64,000 nt of DNA from Larimichthys crocea (taxonomy: Eukaryota > Chordata > Actinopteri > Sciaenidae). The notes beneath the pieces are model-generated. The model was not told the DNA's origin, searched no databases, and saw only the letters and a program-made list of their open reading frames with translations. The position numbers were made by a program, and so were the translations under genes. Positions 11,442-23,994 of the stretch are shown in pieces; the stretch's first letter is position 1; every line of letters begins with the position of its first letter. The DNA lies in contig NC_040018.1 in NCBI RefSeq assembly GCF_000972845.2, positions 6,207,443 to 6,271,442 of the forward strand, in the 5' to 3' direction.

Positions 11442-11835
11442 TTTTTTTAAAAGGTTGCAATGCTTGTGATCACCGCAGTCCCAGAGAATAAGTTGCAGCC
11501 AGCAAATATCTACCAGTTCTATGCATATTACAGCTTAAGTGACCTGACCTTGATTCTGGCATGTGACCTCCTAAGCCCCACATGTGATTACCCTTATATA
11601 GACCAACGCTCCTACCATTTGAAGGACCTGTGTGTAGGTGGCGACATGCCCCCCACTGGTGCTACACTGGTTTTTTTTACATTGCCTTCACTGTTTGCAT
11701 GATGCACGTCACTCTGACTAATATAAGTAGTTCCATCTTTATACAGTCCACCTCACGAGAGAGATTATATTGGTGGAGTCAAATGTACCAGAGAGATAGG
11801 TCTTGGAACATATACACATTTTGGTCTGTACCTTG
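11442..11835. other. Non-coding stretch up to the hAT target site, right arm
   Basis: Mirror of 5063-5455. The short frames at 11460-11702 and 11630-11836 carry no recognisable domain. Confidence 0.4.
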
Positions 11836-11843
11836 ATTGCATC
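11836..11843 (+). repeat. hAT 8-bp target-site duplication, left copy
   Basis: ATTGCATC immediately before the hAT terminus CAGTGGCGTCAC. The identical octamer follows the other terminus at 15118-15125. Confidence 0.85.
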
Positions 11844-14800
11844 CAGTGGCGTCACTCGGGCCTATTTTTAGGGGGGCCTTCAGCCCCCTAAAATATTCTC
11901 AAGCACCCCTAAATAATTTGGTGGTTGTTGTTATTATGATTTTTATTTATTAAAATTTTTTTTTTACAAAAAAAAAAAATGCACCCCTTTTCTTCCCTTT
12001 CTTTTCTTATTATGGCAATACAAAGTGGCCAGGGAATATGAGTTTAAACCAATAATCATTATTCACTTAACTATGATCATACATCTCATTTCATCGGGTC
12101 GGTTACGTTTAGAGAGAGCCCTTCAGGCGTCATTATTCTACAATCCATTCCACTTTTTCATATCAGCGAACGGCCCCCCTACTGAAATTCCAGTCCATGT
12201 TTTCCATGCGACCTGCTCACTGCCGCTTGAGTGTTTACTCTTGAATTACACGAGCGAAGCTCCACAGCGGCAAGAGCAGAGCCAAACGCAGGATGAAAGG
12301 ATGGACATTAATCCTTTTTTCAAGATAAGTAAGAGTGGTTAAGTAAGTAGTGTTTTAAGGCTCCACCTTGGTTGCCATTAACCACTTTACCCAAACTGCA
12401 AAACTGCTGGGACATAATGGGTCACACATTACCTACCTCGGACACTTCTTCATCCACTTCCACGGTTTCCCTCCCAGCAACTCCCTTACCACCCCTAACC
12501 CTTATGACCACCTCTGGAGCACTCTCCGCAACTTGTCTGCCACCCACTTCGCCCAGTCGTCGCTACTGCCCTTCCCCCTCCCAACGTTTCTCTCGCTAGA
12601 TGTCCAATGCAGCCGCAGAATCTCTCAGTTCCCACATACCCGCATGCCTAGATACCCTGTGCCCTCTCTAGAAAACCAGCACGCTCCACTCAGCCACACA
12701 CATGGTTTGACTGATGAATCCGCTTGTCACGTACAAGCAACTCAGATACTGCAGAGAACGTCAATGGCACCAAATCCAAAAACCACGTACCTTAGAAAGC
12801 CTTCCAATCTTCCTAGCCGTCATTCTCTTCATTGTTCACGACTGCTAAAATGGAAATATTACCCAACCAGAAAATCGCAGCCAACAAGACACACGGAAAC
12901 TCTTTCTCCGCCTCCGCAAAACAATTTGTGATCCCCCCCAAAGTCAAACCTGCTACCCCCCCGAGACAACAGCGGCCAACTCTCTCCTCGTTCACCCCTC
13001 TCTCGGAAGACGAGGTATCCAAACTGATATCGTGTATCCTACAAGAATTATCGCTCCTACAGTCGTCCCACCGATCACATCCCTGATTAATGCCCACTGT
13101 CCTCAGGCGTATTTCCCAGCGGCCTTCCAACAAGCCAGTTACGCCATTACAAAAAAAGACTCCGCTTAACCCCGCCTCGGTTGATTGAAAAATTATGGCC
13201 GTGTCAGGTGTCATGCTCCCCTTCCTCTCGAACAAACCATTAGAGGGCGGCTGGCCTCTAAACAAATCCACTTGACTTCTCACCCATCACACTACTTGAC
13301 CCAAGCAATCGGGTTTCCGAAGTGGCCACCCACCGAAACAGCCTTACTATTCTGTTCAGAAGCCTTAAAAACAGCCAGACGACGGGCAATCATTGTAATC
13401 ATCCTTTCGACTTTCGGCTGCCTTCGATAAAGTCAATCACGACATACTCCTACACCACACTCGCTAACATGGGATTACGGTCTGGCCCCACTCCTGGCTC
13501 GAGATCCTTACCTACCTCGTGGGACGCTCCTTTATATGTGTCTTGGCACCGGTCGTCTGTCATCGAACTCATACCCTCTCCATGGTGTTGCCGCCAGGGT
13601 CGGTGCTGTGTCTCCCTTTGTTTTCCATCTACACCACTCGCTTGTCCCATGTTATCTTCTGCTCACACGGCTTCTCCTACCACTGCTATGCCGAGATCAC
13701 ACAGCTATACCTGTCGTTCCAGTCCGGACGACACCACTGGTCTCTGCACGCATCTCCGCCCGCCCCTCTATGACCATCTGCTCAACCTCTCGGCACCTGA
13801 ACCGGAACCCCCCCCCCCCCCACCATCCAGTTAATCTGTCAACAACCGCCGTCAACCCTTGGTCCATTCCCTGCCCAGAGTCAATCGCATGACTTCAACC
13901 TGTAACTTGGTACTGTCACTATTACCCCTTTCTACCCATGCTGCTAAAACCTGTGGCGTGGTACTAGATGATTCGTCTTCCTCTCTCTGCACCATCATTC
14001 CTCCGTAGCAGGTCATGTCGCTATGCCATTGTTATCAATATTCGAAACATCAGACCGTTACCTGACCCAATTATGCTCGCCCAGCTCCCATTTAAAGGCT
14101 ACAGTAGCTTCCCTGCCTCGAACTGCAACTCGCTCTTAGCTGGCCACCTGCTGCGCGATCCAAACCTTTGCCAAATTCTGGTCCAGAATGCCTCAGCATG
14201 GTTTTCACTCAACCTAAAAGGTTTCACATGTCACCCCACTCTTCAGCGACCTGCACGGGCTGCCTTAGCTTCCAGAGTGAAACCGACAAAGCTCTGACGC
14301 GAGCCTACAACCATCTCAGGATCTGCCCCTGCCTATCTCAGCGCCTTACCTAAAGGCTTCCGTCCCGACCAGGGCGTTTACGGCTCCGCCTCATACAAAC
14401 CGTTTTAGTTTTACGCTCGCCTCTCGCAAAGCGAGGGTCACTTAATCTTCTCTGTGGTCTTCCCCAAATGGTGGATGGGACCTACCAACGGATACTAGAC
14501 CGCACATCCCTTTCTACCTTTAAAAACTTCTTAAAAACCTTTTGTTCGAGAATGCCTTTCCTGCCTAACAAAACTAACAAAACTAACAACTACTCTGTGC
14601 TCCTTTACACCTTTCTCAGCTTATGTCCTCCTCTGTAAGTCGCTTTGGATAAAAGCGTCTGCTAAATGCAATGTAATGCAATGTAATGTAATGTAATGTA
14701 AATGTAATGGTGCAGATTTCTAGTTTTCTGGCAGGTGGAGGGGAAAATAGGATGGGTGAAAGAGGGGCAGGGGAGTTAACCATCGTGATGGCCTGGTTTA

Positions 14801-15117
14801 TGAAGATGTTGGTAAGTCTAGGGTGGTGGTTAGAGAACAGTCTTCTCCTGTATAATGTTTCCATGATGATGAGTTATGAAACACTTGCCCTCTTCATTTT
14901 GTGCAGGTATGTATGGCACCTGCAATTGTTTTTATTTGTATTTTAGCACAATTTAACTGGTGTTGTTTAGCTGGTAAAGCAGCTGAAGGTGTATGGAGGC
15001 GTCATCGTCTTAGATTAATCAATTGATTGACAAAGCTTTTTTTTCGTAGCGCGCGCAATAACTTTTCTCCTCTATGGGCTAAGCCACCCCAGTTTCTTAA
15101 ACCTACTGACGTCCCTG
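11844..15117 (+). mobile_element. Non-autonomous hAT-type DNA transposon, right-arm copy, with L2 inside
   Basis: Termini are CAGTGGCGTCACTCGGGCC at 11844 and, read inward from 15117 on the minus strand, CAGGGACGTCAGTAGG. They form an imperfect short TIR flanked by perfect 8-bp ATTGCATC duplications, the hallmark of hAT insertion. Subterminal G/C hairpin sequence (AGGGGGGCCTTCAGCCCCCT) lies at about 11870-11890. hAT-derived sequence is only the first ~480 and last ~400 bases; the rest is an L2 LINE. No transposase frame was found, so the element is defective and would need a helper. It inserted into an L2-tail fragment that resumes at 15118. Confidence 0.88.
12345..14715 (+). mobile_element. 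5'-truncated L2 LINE, right-arm copy (broken)
   Basis: Plus-strand frames at 12368-12931, 12832-13086, 13185-13430, 13519-13773 and 13968-14297 together trace the end of the endonuclease region and the reverse transcriptase of an L2-clade LINE. Landmarks are ISQFPHTRMPRYPVPSLENQ, a GAVSPFVFHLHHS stretch (family: GSVLGPLLFS), and TRLLLPLLC.DHTAIPV in one frame against HGFSYHCYAEITQLYLSF in another, which is the YADD catalytic region with its aspartates lost. The 3' end has GTAAGTCGCTTTGGATAAAA followed by ATGTAATG repeats at 14635-14705. Repeated frame changes and stops leave no functional protein. The 187-residue frame at 12368-12931 is a fragment of it, not a host gene. Confidence 0.88.
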
Positions 15118-15192
15118 ATTGCATCCTCCTTTTTTGTAAGTCAGTTTGGATAAAAGCATCAGCTAAATGACTGAATGTAATTGCATTGTAAA
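15118..15192 (+). repeat. L2-tail fragment resuming after hAT (with second ATTGCATC)
   Basis: Starts with the target duplication ATTGCATC, then GTAAGTCAGTTTGGATAAAA and GCATCAGCTAAATGACTG, the fish L2/SINE 3' tail. It is the target into which the hAT jumped. The mirror copy is at 1812-1886. Confidence 0.75.
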
Positions 15193-17039
15193 TGTTGATT
15201 GTGCCAATGAGTAAGGTAGCATTTACACCAAACCTAGATCCTTCATATGCAAAGACAGCCTTCAGAAATTGACTGTTCAATAATCCAAGACACAAAAGTT
15301 ACATAGTTAATCAACAGTTATTTTTAAAATAAGGATATGTAAAATAAGACATTAGATCTGCAGTTTGAAAGACTGATGACTGAAATTTGGCCTTTGAAAT
15401 GTTAAAACGGAAGCACAATGCATTAATAAACCATTAACTGCATAACACTGCTTTAATCCAATCCGTTGCTTCCTAAATTTACTTACTTAATCAGTTGCTA
15501 ATAATGAAATCTGGAATGTGAAGAATCATCTTCACACATTACAGCTAACGCCAGTGTTGAAGATGATATAGAGCATTCGGTTTGTGATATGTATCATCTC
15601 TGGCACCATGACCCAGTAAATCACCTCATTACAGTTGTCATAGCATAATATAATATTATGCTAATGTTTTTCGAGGCTAAGGCGTTCTTTCTAAATAGAG
15701 GCTTTTAAGAGAAACATTAGATGCAGGTTATATATTGTATGGTTGAGATTTGAAAAATATTTTTCTGAACAATATAACATGCAATTTACAGAAATGGAGC
15801 TCTGATTATTAGCTATTGAGAGCAGTGCTATTACAGATGATTGAGGCCTGATGGTGCTTATTTATGGTCAGGATTATTATGAGTACAAATGGAGGAGGGC
15901 TGTACAGTAAACACAAATTGCAGACATTTCCTTTCAATGGACCTAAATTAGCTACTTTGAGGCAGTGGGGCGTTGTGTGCTAAAATAAAGCTCATCAGAT
16001 GGCGTGAACAGACCTGTGGGCCATATGGACTCCCAAACCCCCTCATTCAGAGAGTTCACACCCTGCAGGGGCTGCTGAGGTGGCAAAGGAAATACAACAC
16101 ATACAGATGATTAAGCCTTTGTGTGCATTGCTCATTAGATATGCAGCGGTGGTTGGGGGTGAATCTGAGGTGTTAACCTATAATTAAAATATTGTCAATA
16201 ATCAGAGTGAGGCATTCATCTGATTATAATGTGCACGGTTTAAAAAAACAATATTATGGAATTCTTCCTCAACTTTACTTCTGCTGACTTGTAGTTAGGT
16301 GAAAGGTTTCTGTAATTCTCACAGTGTAACTTTGGTCACACATCAACACTAATTTTGATGAAACATGATCATATATTATAGAGGAAATGTTCCTGGTTTT
16401 CTCTCTGATGTAGGCTCAGCAGCTTTTATGGATAGGATGGAGGTGAACAGTTCTAGGAGGAAGTCAACAGAGGAAGGTAATAGGAGAAAGGGAGAGAGTG
16501 AATCTCTGACTGGCCTTAAGTCATTGGTGAAAGCTTTGTGAATTAAAAGGCTGAAAGACAGACGCCGAGCTGGCCTTCTTGCTCTTGGATTACTAAGTAA
16601 TATTAGCTGGCTGCTATGGCTTGATATTTGGCTGTTAGCAAAGTGGACTTGTTAGTTTTTGATCATAAGTAATGTAATCATGTGTACAGCTGTCCATATT
16701 TAAGGAGGTGGTGTTGCACTCTGAAACTGCAGATATCAAATCACTTATTGTTTTTGTTTGTTTATTTCCTGTGTAGCCTGTGTCAGTGGAAAGAAATTAA
16801 GATGGATTTTCATCTATACATCATTTGCTTTTTTCTGTCTCGACTGGCTGTGAGTTGGATTCTACCTCTTCCTTCTCTGGCTTTCATACAAGAATGAAAC
16901 CAAATATATGTTGTAATAAGGCTCTGTTGGCTTTTAAATGTAGAATATAGTACCTAATGATAATTTTAAAAAGAATTTTCTATGTCACTTCACAGCTGTT
17001 CCTTTTCTTTGTGTACTGCAAAAAGTGTTTCTGGGTCAT
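15193..17039. other. Non-coding outer flank of right arm
   Basis: Mirror of 3-1811. No gene recognised. The frame at 16682-16897 corresponds to a broken frame in the other arm. The region about 15800-16180 carries the same homeodomain-core-rich sequence as 860-1250. Confidence 0.4.
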
Positions 17040-20000
17040 AAGACCTGCAGTTCAGACTTTCGCCAATAAAACAAAATGATTTCCAGCATTGGACCCAAGA
17101 GAGTATTGAGGGACTGCTACAATGTGCTAGATGAGGATCAGCTGACAAGTGGAGGCAGCCAAGATCCCTAGTGAGCGATTCTGCTGTTGGTTTATACATA
17201 ATCTTTTATCACCTGTGGTAGCTTTACATTGGCTACCTCAACTCAAATAGATTATTATAGATTCTAGATTAAGTATTCTTTTGTTAAAAAAATAGACCGA
17301 GGAAAAAGATGAAGAAGCAGGTTATTTATACAGCAAATTCTTTGTGGTGATTCATTTTTAACTTTCGCCATTGATTACAGTACATATAGCCGGTCTAGTG
17401 AGGCCACAGTAATACAGCAAACTGATATCTCTGGCTGCCTCCGTCACTCTTGAGACCCAGGACTTAAAACACAGCATTGATGTCAGGAAGCCGTGAGACA
17501 TGAAAAAAAAGAGCAACAACAAAGGTAAATGCACATGAAACAAGACCTCTGAAAGGTCACAGTTCAGGATCCACTTCCTCAGTGCCAGCAGTGGCTTTGA
17601 GGATGACAGTTACTGTATTTTAGTCAAAGGCTGAACTATTACAGGTACAGTGCATGGACATATGTATGTGTAAGCTTCAAAGTACAATATTTTATGTCCA
17701 TCTGCTGGGTTGTTCTAACTTCTTGGCACTGTTTAAATGGAAATTAAGCAGACAGATCAGCATGACAACCTTGGCATAGTGCAGTATGACTCTTTAGACC
17801 CTCAAACTTCAAAGCTAGTCACACCGCAGACATCCAACAGGGGTCCAGGCACATTTTACCAAAACCTGTGAGAAGCCAAGTCTCTTGCCAAGTCTCTCAC
17901 AGGGCCACACTACAGCAGCCACATATCAAATGAATTACAGTGAAAATGTAGCACAATAGAAACAATCCATGAGAAGTCTCCATTTGCAACGATCGTTTTA
18001 ACTGTGTCAATTTGCATCTATCAGTAGGTGGTATCAGGCAAATGCTGCATATTAGCAAATATACTATACACAAACATCTACTTATTTGTGGTTAGGTCAA
18101 CTTACATCCAGTTCAGCTGCTTAAACTGTTATTTTTATACGCTTGTGCCAAATAACGATCGAGAGCTTGTAGCAAAAGGTGTTTCTTTCTCCACTACCAA
18201 AAAGTATCAGATGGAAGAGACCTTACTGTAGCAAGAAGTAGAATAATGAAAGACAGAAACTTGCACTCTGTCCAAAAAATAAACCATCATAGGCTACAAG
18301 CACTTTTGTGTACTTACAAACAATTGGTTTTATTGCAACTGAAGCGGTTATCTCTTCATGAAAAGTGTAGAAAATTATGACAGATATGGCTAGATAAGAC
18401 AGATCTCACAAGAAGAAAAAACAGCCAAGTACCTGGGGTCATAGGGGGTTCGGGTTTTTCAGCTACAGAATTCAGAACTTATACAGTAAATGTCCTGAGT
18501 CAGAAAATGGGCTGAAAACATCACTGGAGACCCATCACACTCTGGACACCTGTTCCAACCTCTCCTATATAGAGTTCTTTACGCCAAAACAACAAGACAC
18601 AAAAACAGTTTCTACACAAAGGCCAACAATTAATTCAGTCAATAACCCTTTAACACTAAAACATTTGCCTACTTCAAGCATAGATGATATTTTTACAATT
18701 TCAAATTCTCTGGTTTTAACTACAGCAGGTACAGATCATCATTCACTGTCAGTAAGTATAAATCCCACACGCAGCACACTGTATAGATGCATGCATTTGC
18801 CCTAACCTGGGCTAACATCATAAGGGCACTGTTTAGAGCGACTTACAGCATCCCAGGTTTCGGTGGACGAGTCAAGTAATAAAGCAGCATCCTGAGTATG
18901 TTATTACAACTTACAGAACTTCGTTCCTCTCCCTGTCATTCCCTTTATTAAACACATGTACATGTGGTTACAGTTGAGTTGTGCTTGAAGCGCATCCAGC
19001 GAACTGTGGACACCTTTCTTTTTCTACATAGTGCAGCCAAACACTAGGCTAAGAAAAGACAGTATAGAGCTACAAATGTAGGATACTGTTCAGTTTAAAT
19101 TCACTTAAGATGTCAAGGATGCATCATTTGTGTAGGTGTTCAAGAGAAGAGAAAGAGAGAGTTAATGTCTCTCATGTAGCTGTGTTAGTAAAAGAAATGG
19201 ATTCAAATGTTCTGGTGAAGTTTGCAGTTTTTTCTTGCTTTGCCTCAGTATTGGGAGGCCACTGGTATGAAGACTTGTTGCCTTGGTTATCCAGCTTCAG
19301 GGGAAAAAAACCTGATTCCCACTGTGCATGACATATTGTATTCTTTGAATATTCGATGCCTTTCACTCTACCCAAGTCATTCAAGGTCGGTGGTGTACCA
19401 GATAGTTTGCAAATGAATTGCACGTCATTTCAAATTAGTTTGAACTTGATTTTTGGAAAAAGTGACATCCCTACTAATCATGTCCTTCGGCTCTTTTTGG
19501 AGGATCCTGAGGAATATCATCCTCCCTTTGTGTTTTGGGTCTACCCAAAGGTCTTCTACTAGTTGGATCTATCCTGAATAACTCCACAGGAAAGCATCCA
19601 TGCTGGAACCACATCAGCTGACTCTGAAATACTCCAATCACCTTTGGGGGTATCCAAGCCTCTCACACTTTTGTCCCTCAAGCTAAATCCAGATTACCAG
19701 ATTTTGTACTCTTATATTTGTACTCTTATTTCAGCACCTGCAGCTCATGACCACGCGTGAGGATTGAAATGTAAACCTACTGATAAATAGAGAGCTTTGC
19801 CTTTTTTTGCCTTTCCCTTATCTGTTTCCCACAGAATTACATGAAAAGTGCATCGCCTACTGTACATAGCCAAGTTGACATCCCTTTAAAGGAACATTTT
19901 TGAAGTTCTGAGGAATGCCACACATTCTCTGTTTTTTTTCTCCAAGCCTAGCTTCTGGCAATGCGAATGGTCTTGACTACTAATGTGCACATCAACAACA

Positions 20001-21532
20001 CTGACAGGATTTCCTGAATCCTTGCGTCTCAGATCAGCCAATCTCCTTAAAGAAGTTCAGCAATGGCTACGTTTGAAGCCTGGTTCTACTTGATGTATAT
20101 ATCATCTACAAACTTTACACCTGGTTCTCTTATTTAAAATCACAAATACCGAAACCTTTCAACAACAAAAACATATTACAGCTTCATGGTGAGTGGCACT
20201 AAACACAGATAATACAGCAATTATGCCAAGCAGTAAGTGCTTCTTTCCGGTAGAATGGCACGCTTTTATATTATTCTGACAACAGGGCCTTTGCATAACC
20301 AGGCAGTGGTAGAGACCTCTGTTAGAGTGGAAGATTAATGGATGATTCAGGTAGATAGTCCCAGGGGCCAGAGAGCCGCTCTGAAACTAAATGACCTCAG
20401 ATGGCACAATGAAGCCAGACCGCTCTATCATATAAGCAAGCCATACGGAGATAAATTGCCTTTTCCCCTCTTCATCTTATTATAAGTTCCTTTAGAATTA
20501 GTGCAAGTTCCTGGGTTTAAAAAAAGCATCCAAGGAAATGAAAAAAATAGGAAAGAAAAGTGTGATTACTATACATCTTTCCAGAGAGCTATTATTATTT
20601 CAGATTTAATATAACCCTTATCTTTGGAATAGCTACAATAGACTTCCACTAATCTGTTTTCTTAAGTGCATTTTCTTTGCTGACCTGCGTTTTTTCAATT
20701 CCCCCAGTGCAGCAGTCAAAGTTAAAAAGCTGTATTCTGATAACTGATGAAGGGATGTTAATCACAAAGGACTGAAATCAGGTTCCTGTGAGATTTATAT
20801 AATAGATACTTAATCCCCTACCCTACACTTTCGATAACAAAGCACACAATACCAATGTCAGTTTGCGAAGCAGCTTGGAAAAACTTGCAGTTGAGTTGTT
20901 TTTTGTTTTTTTTTGGGAGGAAATCAAAGAAATGGGACTCGAATGACACATCACAGCAACTGTTACAATGGCATGTCACAGGGTGTTGAAAACAGACATT
21001 AAGATCCCCATTCCCCAACTCACACTTAACAATACAGTTCAAAGCAGCCCATCTACACTGTGAGATGAAGTCAGGACTGACAGAGAATTCTCATAGCTAC
21101 AGAATACATGAGCCCAGAATCACAGAGACTCATTCGACATGTCCTCAAGCAAGAAAAGAATGCTGGGGAGAAAAACCTTCTCATGGGGAAATTAATGCCA
21201 CCCGTCCAACAGTTTATAATGCTCCCAGCTGAGGGAGGTTTGATTATTTCTAAAGTCAATTATTGTTTGGTGGCAATACTACTTATAAAAGAAAGTGCTC
21301 ACTGCTGGACTGCGCTTGCTATTATTCTAGTAATTGCCTTTCTCACTAAATGGAGACAGACTTAGTGTGTTTGTATCAGAAACCTGTGTCAAATAATTCT
21401 GTTGTGCATTTTGTCCTTCTTGCTTAATAACACTGGAAATAATTAGCCCTTTAAGTAATGTAACCTTACCAGTGCAGCATAGCAAATGTTGGCCCATCAC
21501 ACAACCGATTTTACTATTTAAAAACAATGAGA
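17040..21532. other. Single-copy non-coding region
   Basis: No gene, RNA gene or clear transposon recognised. The short frames around 19110-19562 and 20818-21042 show no domain signatures. The stretch 20270-20480 is a mixed-composition block without repeat signs and could be a regulatory element, which cannot be shown from one genome. Confidence 0.4.
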
Positions 21533-21559
21533 ACTCCTATTACTCCTATTACTCCTATT
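21533..21559 (+). repeat. 9-bp tandem repeat (ACTCCTATT)x3
   Basis: Three perfect head-to-tail copies of the nonamer. Confidence 0.95.
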
Positions 21560-23301
21560 AAATTATCTTTTTCATTCAACTGCAACATGTAGTCAAACGT
21601 CCTGTGTGTAACCAAACAGCATTGATGTTTAGTGTTCTCATTGGTGTATCCCACAGCAGTGGCAGCTGAGGAGGTAATGGGAGCTAAAAGGAGGTTGGGG
21701 TGGGTTGATGGTTGGGTCACATAAACTGGGGTTCATGTGCCGTGTGAAGACAAGAACAAAGTAAAGGTAACTTTCACTTATTTAGTCAGTTTTAGTCACT
21801 TAAGTTACGTTATGTATTGACTTATGTCATGTAACTTCAAACCATGATCTTTTCCTAGTATCCCAAAACCAAGTAGTTTTCTTGCTTAAGCCATTGCAAC
21901 CATTTCACCCAGTTACCCAAACCACTTGTCACTGGTTCTTGCTACCAGTCATTAATGCCGTTTTGGGAGTCATATAGATACAAGGATGTGTTGGTAGAAG
22001 CCTGTGGCATACTTTAAGCGAAGCTTAATGGCGCTTCACAAACTTTGCGCAGGTTGAAAACTGGATGTAGTTTGACAACCCAATAAACAGCACGGTCAGA
22101 TTAATATTTGCTCCCCTGCAATTTAATTCAGATGAAATCCATCTGAAGGACAAATTCAAGTGTGTTTTGGTGTGCAGCATCTCTTTCACTCTTTGTGATC
22201 GCCGTGCTTTCCATTCATTCCCCACATCACAACCATGACACCATGTCCTTTTCTGGGCTGAGTGCAGAGCAGGTTTAGCAGACAGAAGATTAATACGGCT
22301 GTACCACACCAGTATTTAAAGCAGCCAAATTTCAAAATATGTTCATGTTGATGAAGTCAAAGTAAATCTGTGTAAAACATTCAAATTGAGTTTAGCTCTA
22401 CAAAACTTTGACACAAATTTACCGTTAACCAGTAGCGCAACATTTTGACAGTTCTCGAGAGTGCGGAGTGCTGAGGAATCTGAAATGGGGAAAGCTAATG
22501 TCATTTATTTTTTTCACTTGTCTATCAGTAGTATCACAGCTGCACATGTTATTCGTTAAATTCACGAGGTGTTACAGTGTCGTGCATGGTGGAGCTGAAT
22601 TAAACCTATTATCACATTGTATCTGATCAAAAATGTGAAATCCGAAAACACTGCATTGTCTGTCACACAGTTAACAGCACAACAGGTACAGTAAAGCTGC
22701 AACTCACTTAATAATGACTGAAAATTTTTATAAATCTTAGACACAAAGCTGAACTGCGTCCAATTAGCCCCTTTACATATATTAAGCGATCATTTTACTC
22801 TGTTTATAATATTATATTATGTGCTATACTATAAACGTGTGATACAACATAATGTAAAGTTTCATTATAGCTGTCTGAAACCGCAGGAAGAGGGATTAGT
22901 GGAGGGTGCACGTTATCCTGTATTCTTATCATTACATTATAAACGGTTTTGACATCAACTGACCCAAGGCTGGCTAATCTTTACAGCTTTACCTCAGGGA
23001 TTTTAGCTTTTGCTCATTAATGCATACAGCCATTTGGCCATAATCAGCATCAAGTTAATTGGGGAGAGATAATTACACTAAGAACTGTTGTTTCACTGAG
23101 TAAAATACCACTGAGGGCCAGAAATAAAGAAAAGGTTTCTACTGAAAACACAAATTACTAATTAAGATAGGTTTATGTGTTATGTCATTAATCAAAACTT
23201 TTGTTTGCCTAAATATACCTCGTTATTTGGCATTGCCAGCTGTAAAAAGAAACCAATACTGACCGTTGACACAAAACAAACATCCATGTCTATGTATAAC
23301 T
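21560..23301. other. Single-copy non-coding region
   Basis: No gene recognised. The interval 22860-23080 is notable for TTGCTCATTAATGCATACAG and a nearby TTAATTGG in a repeat-free context, the composition often seen in vertebrate developmental enhancers. This is inference only. Confidence 0.4.
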
Positions 23302-23994
23302 TACGGAAGCACATTGCATTCACTGGATGAAAAAAAAATTAGACACCTTATCTCAAATTTACGAGAAAAGATCTCGTAATAGCTTTAGAAAACTTTAGAC
23401 ATATAGAACAAGAATCAGGTGGAGTTGTCAGAAAACAATTTGATTTGTTTATTTAATGACTTTTCTAAATCTGCATATGTATCTTTAGAAAAGAGATTGT
23501 TATTTGATTTCGGAGTTTCCGAGGTGCACTTGAAGACACCATGAAGCTGCTCACACGCTTTACCGTACAAACCAATGTATTCGGGCACTAGATATTAAAA
23601 GTGTAGATAGCGTTACCGCAGTACTGTATCATATAGAAGTTATCGATTAATAGTCCTAATAAAAATTCCCAGGAATGATGAAAAGTCCTAGTACACCACA
23701 CCAAACACCAATGTTGTTGGTGTGGCTCCGAGGATGGCTTGTTGTGATGAACATTTGGTTGTAGCTTGTTGTCTGTCTTACTACGGTTGAAAATATGCGT
23801 TTTGTGTTTTAACAATGTTTCAATAAAGAGTTATTGATCCCGGAAGTGCCAATATCTTTCTAACTTTACCGAAGTGCAGTGGCCAATAAGGCACCTATCC
23901 TTATCTCGTAATTACAAGATCCTGATCTCATAAATTACGAGATCAGGTACCAATTTTTTATTTTTTTATCCAGTGAATGCAATGCGCTTCCGTA
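23302..23994. mobile_element. 693-bp MITE with long terminal inverted repeats
   Basis: The left end TACGGAAGCACATTGCATTC continues ACTGGAT. The right end, in reverse complement, reads TACGGAAGCGCATTGCATTC then ACTGGAT, so there is one mismatch in the first 27 bases. After an A/T run the inverted similarity continues more loosely (ATCTCGTAAT blocks on both sides). TAACT lies next to both ends and may be the target duplication. There is no transposase frame in ~690 bases, so this is a non-autonomous DNA transposon. I do not assign a superfamily. Confidence 0.8.

Larger units (their letters stand above)
8457..17039 (-). repeat. Right arm of ~17 kb giant inverted repeat
   Basis: This is the mirror copy of the left arm. 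It joins continuous single-copy sequence at 17040 with no transposon boundary there. Where a motif can be judged independently, the right arm is usually better. The hAT target duplication is perfect here but has lost a base in the left arm, and the L2 3' tail keeps its family consensus here but is altered in the left arm. The right arm is therefore the better template for the real locus, but it carries errors of its own in the LINE region. Confidence 0.95.

Noticed and set aside
12368..12931. Longest open frame (187 residues) as a host gene
   Set aside because: Its sequence is a frameshifted piece of the L2 LINE ORF and the mirror copy in the other arm is in different broken frames.
13322..13892. 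Overlapping plus-strand frames of 118-170 residues as genes
   Set aside because: They are alternative frames of the L2 reverse-transcriptase region. Adjacent motif pieces fall in different frames.
21533..21559. Short tandem repeats as a CRISPR-like array
   Set aside because: The units are contiguous nonamers without spacers, in a vertebrate-type genome.
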